Source: an uncultured Campylobacter sp. (GTDB lineage: Bacteria > Campylobacterota > Campylobacteria > Campylobacterales > Campylobacteraceae). From it: a DNA stretch of 5,406 bases. Shown piece after piece: positions 1 through 5,406 of the stretch (positions within the stretch are counted from its first letter, which is position 1; every line of letters begins with the position of its first letter). The stretch is taken from NCBI GenBank assembly GCA_905373295.1, contig CAJPSJ010000134.1, positions 1-5,406 on the forward strand, in the 5' to 3' direction. The position numbers were made by a program, and so were the translations under genes. Under the pieces are notes generated by a model. That model worked only from the letters and a program-made list of their open reading frames with translations, was not told where the DNA came from and ran no database searches.

Positions 1-57
1 ATTCCATTTTTAAATTTGGATGCAGAATTTAAGCTTGCATTTACTCAAAGACTATAA
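1..57 (+). CDS. possible 3' end of an upstream gene (partial, unidentified)
   Basis: Frame 1 is open from the window edge for 18 codons and closes with TAA at 55-57. It reads IPFLNLDAEFKLAFTQRL. The other two forward frames close within the first 33 bases. The peptide is too short to identify. If it is real, bamD begins only 33 bp after it and probably belongs to the same transcript. The alternative is that 1-90 is simply the spacer and leader of bamD, because 18 open codons can occur by chance. Confidence 0.4.
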   Translation: MPFLNLDAEFKLAFTQRL

Positions 58-79
58 AATTACGAGCTAAATAAATTCC

Positions 80-84
80 AAGGA
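80..84 (+). promoter_or_regulatory. ribosome binding site of bamD
   Basis: AAGGA lies six bases before the ATG at 91. This is the usual epsilonproteobacterial form and spacing, and it fixes the start that gives a complete lipoprotein signal peptide. Confidence 0.8.
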
Positions 85-90
85 TTTTTT

Positions 91-738
91 ATGACAAATC
101 TAAGTAAAATTCTATCCGCTCTCCTATTTATCGCGTTTATCGGCGGCTGCAGTGGCAAAGGCGACGGCGAGCTTTTTAATCTAAGCCCCGAGGCATGGTA
201 TTCTAAAATTTTAGAAGATATAAACAACGCCAGCATGGAGGATGCCGAGAAGCATTACACTAGCTTTTCTAGCGAGCATATCGCCTCTCCGCTGCTTGAG
301 GAGATGACACTCATTATGGCGTGGGCTTTTGTGGAGGATGAAAACTATGAGAAAGCAAACAAATACCTAGACGAATATATCCGTCTCTACGGCACGACGC
401 AAAAGATCGAATACGCAAGATTTCTAAAGATCAGAGCAAATTTCGATTCCTTTAGCCGCCCAAATCGCAACCAAAAGCTAATGCTAAACAGCATCGACGA
501 AATTCGAAAATTTATAGCTGAATATCCACAGAGCGAGTATCGTCCGCTACTTGAGACAATGCTAACGAAGCTCAGACTTGCCGAGCATCAGCTAAATATC
601 GACATCAAAGATCTTTACCAGCGCACCGACCGCGAAAGTTCTGCCAAAATTTACGAGCAGCGCATCGAAGAGTCCCCGCTAAACGGCACCGACGTCATCA
701 AACCGCGCTCGCCTTGGTACCGCGCGATTTTTGAGTAG
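91..738 (+). CDS. bamD: BamD, outer-membrane beta-barrel assembly lipoprotein
   Basis: This is the TPR-containing lipoprotein (YfiO/ComL family) of the BAM complex. It sits on the periplasmic face of the outer membrane and, with BamA, folds beta-barrel proteins. Seen: a lipoprotein signal peptide at residues 1-19, with Lys6, a hydrophobic stretch at 7-17 and a lipobox IGGC with the acylated Cys at 20. Ser at +2 is compatible with outer-membrane sorting. The remainder is helical. A TPR-like helix pair lies near residues 68-100 ([21 protein letters not shown]), and another near 130-170 contains the typical BamD phrase [12 protein letters not shown]. At 215 residues it is of normal family length. 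Its stop codon overlaps the lon ribosome binding site. A bamD-like lipoprotein gene also adjoins lon in C. jejuni, which supports the call. Confidence in family is high; the complex role is inferred from family. Confidence 0.87.
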   Translation: MTNLSKILSALLFIAFIGGCSGKGDGELFNLSPEAWYSKILEDINNASMEDAEKHYTSFSSEHIASPLLEEMTLIMAWAFVEDENYEKANKYLDEYIRLYGTTQKIEYARFLKIRANFDSFSRPNRNQKLMLNSIDEIRKFIAEYPQSEYRPLLETMLTKLRLAEHQLNIDIKDLYQRTDRESSAKIYEQRIEESPLNGTDVIKPRSPWYRAIFE

Positions 739-744
739 GAGGAG
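737..744 (+). promoter_or_regulatory. lon ribosome binding site overlapping the bamD stop
   Basis: AGGAGGAG begins inside the bamD TAG stop (736-738) and ends two bases before the lon ATG at 747. Its AGGAGG core (737-742) leaves a four-base spacer. A ribosome ending on bamD would sit on this site, which points to translational coupling. An in-frame ATG at 756 (Met4) would have a 13-base spacer and is less likely. Confidence 0.75.
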
Positions 745-746
745 CG

Positions 747-3260
747 ATGCAACTGATGCAAAATACAACCTTCCCGAGCGATCTACCTATCATCGTCGAG
801 GACGAGCTATTTTTATATCCCTTTATGATAGCGCCCCTTTTCATCGGCGACGAGCATAACAAAAAGGCTCTCGATCTAGCCGCTAAAAACGAATCTATGA
901 TAATGGTCGTAAGCTCAAAGTCGGAATTTAGCGGCGATAGAAGCTTCGGCGGTATCTACAACGCAGGCGTCGTGGGCTCTGTGATGAGAACCGTGCCGCT
1001 TCCGGACGGTCGGGTTAAAATTTTATTCCAAGGCGCACTAAAAGGCAAAATCGTAAAAGAAATTTCACAAGATCCGCTAATCGCTACCGTCGATATCATC
1101 CACGACGAACGCGGCAACGACCAGAAATTAGACGCACTGGTAAGCGTGCTGAAGGAAAAAACCAAGACGCTTAGCACTCTTACGCATTTTTTCCCGAACG
1201 ATCTGCTAAAAACCATCGACGACGGCACCGACGCCGCGCGCGTCTGCGATCTCATTTTAAGCGCACTGCGCCTAAAAAAGCAGGTAGCCTACTCATTTTT
1301 TACCGAGAGCAACTTGCAAAAGCGCCTTTTCAACCTAATCAACTACATCTCCGACGAGATCGAAGCGCAGAGGCTCGAAAAGGAGATCAAAAGCAAGGTT
1401 CATTCCAAGATCGACAAGACGAACAAGGAGTATTTTTTAAAAGAGCAGCTCAAACAGATCCAAAAGGAGCTCGGCGGCGATGCCGATCGCGACGTCGAGA
1501 TCGAGGAGTACCGCAAAAAACTGGAAGCCAAAAAGCCCTATTTGGGCGAGGATGCCTACAAAGAGATCAAAAAGCAAATCGATAAATTTGCCCGCTTGCA
1601 CCCCGATAGTGCCGATGCGGGGCTCGTGCAGAGCTATCTGGACTGGGTTTTGGAGGTACCTTTTGAAAAGACCGCCAAACACAAGATGTCCATCGAGAGC
1701 GTTACCGCTCAGCTAAACAAAGACCACCACTCTCTGCAAAAGCCCAAGGCGCGCATCGAGGAGTATTTCGCGCTAAAGCAGCTTTTGGAGCTTCGCGGCA
1801 CAAGCGGCAAGAAGAGCAAAGAGGACGGCAAAAACGGCGGCGCGATCTTGTGTTTCTACGGCCCTCCCGGCGTGGGCAAGACGAGCCTTGCGAACTCTAT
1901 CGCGACCGCGCTTAAGCGCAAACTTATCCGCATCGCCTTAGGCGGGCTTGAGGACGTAAACGAGCTACGCGGACACCGTCGCACCTACATCGGCGCGATG
2001 CCGGGCCGCATCGTGCAAGGGCTCATCGAGGCAAATCAGATGAACCCCGTCATCGTGCTTGATGAGATCGATAAAATTTCAAGCTCATACAAGGGCGATC
2101 CGACGGCGGTTCTACTTGAAATTTTAGACCCGGAGCAAAACTCGAGCTTTAGGGATTACTATCTAAATTTTAACATCGATCTTAGCAAGATCGTCTTTAT
2201 CGCCACGGCAAACGACGTATCTCTCATACCCGCGCCGCTGCGCGATAGGATGGAGTTTATCGAGCTTAGCTCATACACGCCGCAGGAGAAATTTCAGATC
2301 GCCAAGGACTATCTGATCCCTCAGGAGCTGCAACGCCACGGCCTCAAAGCCGCCGACGTAGCGATCAACTCCACAGCCCTTTCCGAGATCATCGAAGAGT
2401 ACACGCGCGAAAGCGGCGTGCGAAACCTGCGCCGCCAGATCGCTGCGATCTTCCGCAAGGTCGCGGTTAAAATTTTAAAAGACAAAGAGTTTAAAAAGAT
2501 CGTCGTGACGACGAAAAATTTAAGCGAATTTCTAAATAAAAAGGTTTTCGAGATCGACGAGGTTGAAAAATGCGATCAAATCGGCATCGTAAACGGGCTT
2601 GCGTGGACTGCGGTAGGCGGCGACGTGCTCAAGATCGAAGCGGTCAAGATCAAAGGCAAGGGCGCGATGACGATCACGGGCCAGCTCGGCGACGTGATGA
2701 AAGAATCCGCGCAGATCGCCTTTAGCGTCGTGAAGGTGCTGATCGACGAGGGCAAGCTCAAAGCCGCTCAAGACGCGAAAGCGGGCGCGGCAAAAGCCTC
2801 ACGCGCGGGCAAAAACTCCGCATTGCGCGCAAATGGCGGCGCAGCGTCTAAAAGCCCTGCGGCGGCGCAAAATTTAGGCGCGGAGGAAAGCTCCGAAAGC
2901 TCGGAGCAGATTTATAATAAATTCGACCTTCACATCCACGTGCCCGAGGGCGCAACGCCGAAGGACGGACCGAGCGCGGGCATCACGATGAGCACGGCGA
3001 TCGCGTCGATTTTAAGCGAGCGCGAGGTGCGCGCCGATCTAGCGATGACGGGCGAGATCACGCTAAGCGGCAAGGTACTGCCGATCGGCGGGCTTAAGGA
3101 GAAGCTCATCGCCGCGCATAAAGCCAAAATCGCCGATGTTTTGATCCCGCGCAAAAACTACGAGCGCGACCTGGCGGAGATCCCCGACGAGGTCAAAAAC
3201 GATCTGAAAATAACGCCGGTAGATCGGATCGAAGAGGTGCTGAAGCTGGCGCTGGTCTAA
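747..3260 (+). CDS. lon: Lon ATP-dependent serine protease (LonA type)
   Basis: Lon is a cytoplasmic hexameric AAA+ protease that unfolds and degrades misfolded and regulatory proteins. Domains in order: a Lon N substrate-binding domain (about residues 12-200, beginning [14 protein letters not shown]); the helical hallmark [16 protein letters not shown] (228-243); the AAA+ module with Walker A GPPGVGKT (372-379), Walker B VIVLDEID (435-442), sensor-1 Asn489, arginine finger near Arg501 and sensor-2 Arg559 (GVRNLR); then the protease domain with catalytic Ser743 in PKDGPSAG and catalytic Lys786 in GGLKEKL. The Ser-Lys distance of 43 equals that in E. coli Lon (S679/K722), so the active site is intact. 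At 837 residues it is about 50 longer than E. coli Lon (784). Most of the excess is an Ala/Gly/Lys/Ser-rich stretch at about 671-720. A smaller Gly/Lys-rich linker at about 352-366 precedes Walker A. No heat-shock operator is recognisable upstream; expression is probably from the bamD transcript. Confidence 0.98.
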   Translation: MQLMQNTTFPSDLPIIVEDELFLYPFMIAPLFIGDEHNKKALDLAAKNESMIMVVSSKSEFSGDRSFGGIYNAGVVGSVMRTVPLPDGRVKILFQGALKGKIVKEISQDPLIATVDIIHDERGNDQKLDALVSVLKEKTKTLSTLTHFFPNDLLKTIDDGTDAARVCDLILSALRLKKQVAYSFFTESNLQKRLFNLINYISDEIEAQRLEKEIKSKVHSKIDKTNKEYFLKEQLKQIQKELGGDADRDVEIEEYRKKLEAKKPYLGEDAYKEIKKQIDKFARLHPDSADAGLVQSYLDWVLEVPFEKTAKHKMSIESVTAQLNKDHHSLQKPKARIEEYFALKQLLELRGTSGKKSKEDGKNGGAILCFYGPPGVGKTSLANSIATALKRKLIRIALGGLEDVNELRGHRRTYIGAMPGRIVQGLIEANQMNPVIVLDEIDKISSSYKGDPTAVLLEILDPEQNSSFRDYYLNFNIDLSKIVFIATANDVSLIPAPLRDRMEFIELSSYTPQEKFQIAKDYLIPQELQRHGLKAADVAINSTALSEIIEEYTRESGVRNLRRQIAAIFRKVAVKILKDKEFKKIVVTTKNLSEFLNKKVFEIDEVEKCDQIGIVNGLAWTAVGGDVLKIEAVKIKGKGAMTITGQLGDVMKESAQIAFSVVKVLIDEGKLKAAQDAKAGAAKASRAGKNSALRANGGAASKSPAAAQNLGAEESSESSEQIYNKFDLHIHVPEGATPKDGPSAGITMSTAIASILSEREVRADLAMTGEITLSGKVLPIGGLKEKLIAAHKAKIADVLIPRKNYERDLAEIPDEVKNDLKITPVDRIEEVLKLALV
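2757..2906 (+). other. low-complexity insert in the Lon protease domain
   Basis: Residues about 671-720 of Lon are dominated by Ala, Gly, Lys and Ser (for example [15 protein letters not shown]), then an acidic/serine tail (EESSESSE). They separate a helix ending IDEGKLK from the strand [12 protein letters not shown], which leads to the catalytic serine. E. coli Lon joins these elements with only a short connection. The DNA is very GC-rich and contains two near-copies of GCGCGG(G)CAAAA at 2785-2795 and 2803-2814, which suggests growth by slippage. The frame stays open and all later motifs are intact, so this is a flexible surface insert rather than a defect. Confidence 0.75.
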
Positions 3261-3283
3261 ATTTAAAGCGCCGCTTTAAATTT
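3259..3283 (+). terminator. inverted repeat overlapping the lon stop, possible terminator
   Basis: AAATTTAAAGCG (3259-3270) and CGCTTTAAATTT (3272-3283) are exact reverse complements around a single C. In RNA this would fold as a 10-bp AU-rich stem with a CGCCG loop. The only U-run is the UUU ending the right arm, and GACCGC follows, so it is a poor classical intrinsic terminator. It may instead slow polymerase, protect the 3' end, or bind a protein as DNA. The last two bases of the lon stop codon lie within the left arm. Confidence 0.45.
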
Positions 3284-3336
3284 GACCGCTTTAGCCACGC
3301 GTTTCGGTGAAATTTTAAAATATTTGTAGCGGCGTG

Positions 3337-3387
3337 AAATTTTACCTGCGTAAGATTTCTTCCACGCAAAATTTTGCCTGCGTAAAA
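3337..3387. repeat. pair of 19-bp direct repeats, 32 bp apart
   Basis: AAATTTTACCTGCGTAAGA (3337-3355) and AAATTTTGCCTGCGTAAAA (3369-3387) match at 17 of 19 positions. The second copy starts inside a perfect 12-bp palindrome, GCAAAATTTTGC (3366-3377). They are the clearest copies within the wider field of AAATTT-based degenerate repeats. Confidence 0.6.
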
Positions 3388-3631
3388 CCTATCCGCATGC
3401 GTTAAATTTCTAAAATTCTTGCGATAGATTTTATGCTCGTCTGAGATGGCATGGAATTTTTGCATAACGAAGCCTTGACGCGCTTGCGACAAAATTTCTC
3501 GCAGCAGTTACGACGAACGTTAAATTTGTAGAATTTCGTATCCACGCAATCGCGTGATGATATGAAATTCTATGACCGCATAAAATTTCAGCTCCGCTTC
3601 TAGCGCAAAATTTTATGAAATTTACCTCGCT

Positions 3632-3637
3632 AAAGGA
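3632..3637 (+). promoter_or_regulatory. ribosome binding site of the GyrI-like gene
   Basis: AAAGGA lies five bases before the ATG at 3643 and supports that start. Confidence 0.75.
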
Positions 3638-3642
3638 ATAAA

Positions 3643-4278
3643 ATGTTTGATTTTAAAAAAGAGTTTAAAGAGCTTTACGCACCTAAACAGGCGCCGCAAA
3701 TTTTAACCGTCCCGCCTGCAAATTTCGTCTGCATCCGCGGCGAGGGCGACCCGAACGAATCAGGCGGCGCGTATCAGCGCGCGATAGAGGTGCTCTACGC
3801 CGTGAGCTACGCGCTAAAAATGAGCTACAAAACCGATTATAAGATCGATGGCTTTTTTGAGTACGTCGTGCCGCCGCTAGAGGGGTTTTGGCGACAAAGC
3901 GGCTCGGCTGATGGAGCGGCGAACTACGCCCGAAAGGGCGATTTTAGCTGGATTAGCGCGATTAGGCTGCCTGATTTTATCACGCGAGAAAATTTCGACT
4001 GGGCGGTGCGGCAGGCTACGCAGAAAAAGAAGCTGGACTGCGGCATGGCGGAGTTTTTAAGGATAGACGAAGATCTTTGCGCGCAAATTTTACATGTGGG
4101 TAGTTTTGATGATGAGCCCGGGAGCGTTGCTAGAATAGACGAGTTTATCGCCGCAAACGGCTATGCAAAGGACTTTAGCGAGCAAAGAACGCATCACGAA
4201 ATTTACCTAAGCGATCCCAGAAAAACAGACCCGCAAAAATGCAAAACGATAATCAGGCTCCCGATTAGGAAAATTTAG
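3643..4278 (+). CDS. GyrI-like small-molecule-binding domain protein
   Basis: This is a stand-alone 211-residue GyrI-like (SHS2/SOUL-type effector fold) protein with no DNA-binding domain. Seen: the family opening DFKKEFKELYAPK (3-15); PPANFVCIRGEGDPN (24-38); the helix AIEVLYAVSYALK (47-59); YVVPPLEGFW with Glu80 and Trp83 (74-83); ISAIRLPDFIT (104-114); LCAQILHVGSFDDE (145-158); and HHEIYLSDPRKT (184-195). The C-terminus IIRLPIRK (203-210) is also typical, so the protein is full length. Known of the family: related GyrI-like proteins such as Listeria Lin2189 have been reported to hydrolyse cyclopropanoid DNA-alkylating toxins, using conserved aromatic and Glu residues. Others bind ligands or are uncharacterised. 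By inference it is a cytoplasmic detoxification or ligand-binding protein; its true substrate is unknown. Composition resembles lon. The next gene follows after 37 bp on the same strand. Confidence 0.85.
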   Translation: MFDFKKEFKELYAPKQAPQILTVPPANFVCIRGEGDPNESGGAYQRAIEVLYAVSYALKMSYKTDYKIDGFFEYVVPPLEGFWRQSGSADGAANYARKGDFSWISAIRLPDFITRENFDWAVRQATQKKKLDCGMAEFLRIDEDLCAQILHVGSFDDEPGSVARIDEFIAANGYAKDFSEQRTHHEIYLSDPRKTDPQKCKTIIRLPIRKI

Positions 4279-4315
4279 CGGCGATTGCTATAAGTGCAAA
4301 AATAAATGGATAATA

Positions 4316-4507
4316 ATGAAAGAATTTGAAGTAGAGATTGTCGAAATTTTGGCTAAAAAAGTTGTGATTAAAGCGAAAAATAAAGAAGAAGCGTGTAAGA
4401 TCGCACAGACGGCTTACGAAAATTGCGAGATCGTTTTGAGTGCAGAGGATTTCGTTTGTGCGGATTTTAAAACGACGGTCGCGGACGAGCCGAAAACTAA
4501 ATTATAG
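4316..4507 (+). CDS. DpnD/PcfM-like small protein
   Basis: This 63-residue protein begins MKEFEVEIVEILAKKVVIKA, giving two predicted beta strands. A helix rich in Lys/Glu/Ala follows (KNKEEACKIAQTAYEN, 21-36), then EIVLSAEDFVCADF (38-51) and a short polar tail. This layout and the final acidic phrase match my memory of the DpnD/PcfM-like family, named after DpnD of a Streptococcus pneumoniae Dpn locus and PcfM of the enterococcal conjugative plasmid pCF10. The biochemical function is unknown. Such genes are common on mobile elements and scattered in chromosomes. The start is preceded by a weak GGA (4308-4310) five bases upstream. GC is about 40% by hand estimate, between the GyrI-like gene and the AT-rich DNA to the right. 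It may be co-transcribed with the gene 37 bp upstream. Confidence 0.7.
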   Translation: MKEFEVEIVEILAKKVVIKAKNKEEACKIAQTAYENCEIVLSAEDFVCADFKTTVADEPKTKL

Positions 4508-4514
4508 GGATTTT

Positions 4515-4535
4515 ATGGAAATGAATTTAATGTAA
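4515..4535 (+). pseudogene. six-codon ORF, possible stump of a truncated gene
   Basis: The DpnD-like stop TAG (4505-4507) runs into GGGA, forming AGGGA (4506-4510). Four bases later comes an ATG at 4515. This has the look of a coupled downstream gene, like the bamD-lon junction. The frame reads only MEMNLM before TAA at 4533-4535, exactly where the AT-rich DNA starts. I infer that a gene body was removed or displaced here. It could also be a regulatory mini-ORF or chance. Confidence 0.35.
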
Positions 4536-4586
4536 CCCGTCTCACGATTTTCGTAAAAAAATTTCTCATTTTTCACCTTAATGTAA
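4527..4586. repeat. 9-bp direct repeat TTAATGTAA at the composition boundary
   Basis: TTAATGTAA occurs at 4527-4535 (ending at the stop of the six-codon ORF) and again at 4578-4586. The 42 bp between contain a small ACGA-TTT-TCGT hairpin (4544-4554). The pair could be the trace of an insertion or excision, or coincidence in AT-rich sequence. Confidence 0.35.
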
Positions 4587-4633
4587 AATCAATAAGATAT
4601 TTTGCATTAATAACAAAAACACAATAAATGCCG

Positions 4634-4639
4634 TATAAT
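4634..4639 (+). promoter_or_regulatory. -10 box of a sigma-70 promoter for the last gene
   Basis: A perfect TATAAT sits 36 bp before the ATG at 4676, in an A/T-rich upstream tract. No -35 hexamer lies at the usual 16-18 bp; TTGCAT at 4602-4607 is 26 bp away. Campylobacter sigma-70 promoters usually lack a conserved -35 and use AT-rich periodic upstream DNA, so the box alone is acceptable. A transcript starting near 4646 would have a leader of about 30 bases, and the last gene would be independent of the upstream genes. Confidence 0.6.
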
Positions 4640-4660
4640 ATAACCAGACAAAAAACAAAA

Positions 4661-4664
4661 AAGG
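4661..4664 (+). promoter_or_regulatory. probable ribosome binding site of the last gene
   Basis: AAGG at the end of an A-run lies 11 bases before the ATG at 4676, which is rather far. An in-frame GTG at 4667 is only two bases from it, too close. The ATG is therefore preferred, but the start is less certain than for the other genes. Confidence 0.5.
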
Positions 4665-4675
4665 TAGTGAAATTT

Positions 4676-5406
4676 ATGAAAAAGACAGAATTGATTGATG
4701 TTATAGAAGCACAAGAAAATAATTTTTATAAAGATGGAAATATATTTTTACTAAAAAAAGACAATGAGTTCATTGATGGTGATCTCAGAACCGCAAAAAT
4801 AGATGATGAGAAATTAGATATAAATGGTATGAAGATAAAAATTATATCATCACTATTTAAAAGACAAGAGGGGGTTTCTAGTTATTGGAGCATATATGAA
4901 TTTGCAAGTGTTGGATTTAATGAGACAAGAGAAGGCTACTATAAGCTATGGATACCTTGTGAAAATGCCAGTAGTAAACATCTTAATTTATTTGATCATT
5001 TTGGTAGTGATATATTTGCACATGGGTCTTACGGTAGTTTGAATGATTATTTAAAATTTAATATTAAAGAAAAATATACATTTTCATTTTTTTATCATAC
5101 TTATAATTTTTTAATTATAGATTGTGAGGAAAAAATCACCTTCAAAGAGTTTGATGAGTATTGCAGGGTTATATTATCTGCAATTGGTTTCATTACCGGC
5201 TTTATACAGATGGATAGAGGTTATTATTTTGAAGACGGTGATTTAGAATGTTCGGAATACAAAAATTTTAAATATACAAGTAGTTTTTCTCCTACTTATA
5301 AAAGTAGCTTTTACACAATAGAAGGAAATCCGCATAAATATTGCTTCTCAAATAAAAAAGTTGATATCAACGAAAAAAATAAAAAACTCAACAAAAAAGA
5401 TTTTGA
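4676..5406 (+). CDS. AT-rich accessory protein of unknown function, N-terminal part
   Basis: The frame is open from ATG to the window end: 243 complete codons, no stop, so the protein continues beyond. No signal peptide or clear membrane segment is visible. The N-terminus is charged (MKKTELIDVIEAQEN). Residues about 20-150 look beta-rich (INGMKIKIISS, SSYWSIYEF, YYKLWIPCE, YTFSFFYHTYNFLIIDCEE). The segment EFDEYCRVILSAIGFITGF (158-176) followed by MDRGYYFE (179-186) is the most distinctive; a Lys/Asn-rich stretch ends the visible part. The pattern YLIIDC - EFxxYC - GFxTGxxxxxxGYYF reminds me of large uncharacterised accessory-genome proteins of Bacteroidetes and others, some possibly with a HEPN-like C-terminus. 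That is recollection, not a family assignment. GC is roughly a quarter to 30% by hand estimate, and codon use (ATA, TTA, AGA, AAT) differs strongly from lon, pointing to horizontal acquisition. A defence or mobile-element role is speculative. Confidence 0.85.
   Translation, partial: MKKTELIDVIEAQENNFYKDGNIFLLKKDNEFIDGDLRTAKIDDEKLDINGMKIKIISSLFKRQEGVSSYWSIYEFASVGFNETREGYYKLWIPCENASSKHLNLFDHFGSDIFAHGSYGSLNDYLKFNIKEKYTFSFFYHTYNFLIIDCEEKITFKEFDEYCRVILSAIGFITGFIQMDRGYYFEDGDLECSEYKNFKYTSSFSPTYKSSFYTIEGNPHKYCFSNKKVDINEKNKKLNKKDF

Larger units (their letters stand above)
3261..3642. repeat. 382-bp non-coding spacer rich in degenerate AAATTT repeats
   Basis: I see no convincing gene here. AAATTT occurs 11 times between 3259 and 3623 (starting at 3259, 3278, 3310, 3337, 3369, 3404, 3492, 3522, 3583, 3608 and 3618). 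Many copies are preceded by GCG- or CGT-type bases, giving a loose unit like GCGnnAAATTT. CACGC or its complement GCGTG occurs at 3296, 3332, 3363, 3543 and 3552; the last two form CACGC-AATC-GCGTG, a small hairpin. A minus-strand open frame at 3193-3492 crosses this region and the lon end, but reads as repeat-derived basic peptide without a family. No strong promoter for the downstream gene is evident. Confidence 0.6.

Noticed and set aside
34..50. CTTGCAT...ACTCAAAG resembling an HspR HAIR heat-shock operator upstream of bamD-lon
   Set aside because: The HAIR consensus has arms CTTGAGT and ACTCAAG separated by seven bases. Here the arms are imperfect and only two bases apart, and the site may lie within the tail of an upstream gene.
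956..1255. Minus-strand open frame inside lon
   Set aside because: It is fully antisense to the Lon N domain, has Ser/Arg/Thr-rich shadow composition and no family resemblance. Similar antisense frames at 1437-1682, 2532-2771 and 2930-3154 were dropped for the same reason.
1480..1716. Plus-strand open frame in another frame inside lon
   Set aside because: It lies entirely within the confidently identified Lon coding sequence and its translation is a frame-shifted shadow rich in Arg, Ser and Pro.
3337..3387. Repeat pair as a CRISPR array
   Set aside because: There are only two imperfect 19-bp copies with a 13-base gap, no further regular units and no cas genes; the unit belongs to the local AAATTT repeat family.
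3193..3492. Minus-strand open frame of 99 codons over the lon 3' end and the spacer
   Set aside because: It overlaps lon antisense for 68 bases, reads as a basic peptide generated by the AAATTT/GCGTAA repeats, matches no family I know, and its open frame is a by-product of repeat composition.
4544..4560. ACGA-TTT-TCGT hairpin as a terminator after the DpnD-like gene
   Set aside because: The stem is only four base pairs and is followed by an A-run, not a T-run. On the other strand the T-run comes before the hairpin. It does not fit an intrinsic terminator in either direction.
4602..4639. TTGCAT as the -35 element of the TATAAT promoter
   Set aside because: The gap is 26 bp, well outside the normal 16-18 bp, so only the -10 box is annotated.
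4667..4675. GTG at 4667 as the start of the last gene
   Set aside because: It is in frame, but only two bases from the AAGG ribosome binding site. The ATG at 4676 is more plausible.

Overview
The window looks like chromosomal DNA from a Campylobacter-type epsilonproteobacterium (Campylobacterota) of fairly high GC. The evidence is the bamD-lon gene pair as found in Campylobacter, the Campylobacter-like wording of the Lon N domain and protease domain, AAGGA-type ribosome binding sites, and very frequent AAATTT/AAATTTT words in genes and spacers. Placing it near the C. gracilis / C. showae / C. rectus group rests on base composition and word usage only.

Bases 1-3260 are a housekeeping block on the + strand. 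There is a possible 18-codon tail of an upstream gene (1-57). It is followed by bamD (91-738), the lipoprotein of the outer-membrane beta-barrel assembly machine, and lon (747-3260), the ATP-dependent serine protease. The lon ribosome binding site overlaps the bamD stop codon, so the two are probably co-transcribed and translationally coupled. The link is thematic as well: one protein builds the envelope and the other removes damaged protein. Lon carries an unusual Ala/Gly/Lys/Ser-rich insert of about 50 residues just before its catalytic-serine strand.

Bases 3261-3642 hold no convincing gene. A near-perfect inverted repeat overlaps the lon stop, and the rest is a field of degenerate repeats built on AAATTT with GCG-type flanks, including a 19-bp direct repeat pair.

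Bases 3643-4507 encode a GyrI-like small-molecule-binding protein, related by motif to the family containing cyclopropanoid-toxin hydrolases, and a 63-residue DpnD/PcfM-like protein. Both are + strand and 37 bp apart.

From about 4508 the composition falls sharply, from around half GC to roughly a quarter to 30% GC by hand estimate. The junction carries a well-placed ribosome binding site feeding an ORF of only six codons, as if the front of a gene had been cut off. A 9-bp direct repeat and a clean -10 box follow. The last gene (4676 to the window end, incomplete) encodes an AT-rich protein that I cannot name with confidence. I read this as the left edge of an acquired accessory segment. If there is a novel system here, it lies mostly beyond the right end, and only the first 243 codons of its first gene are visible.
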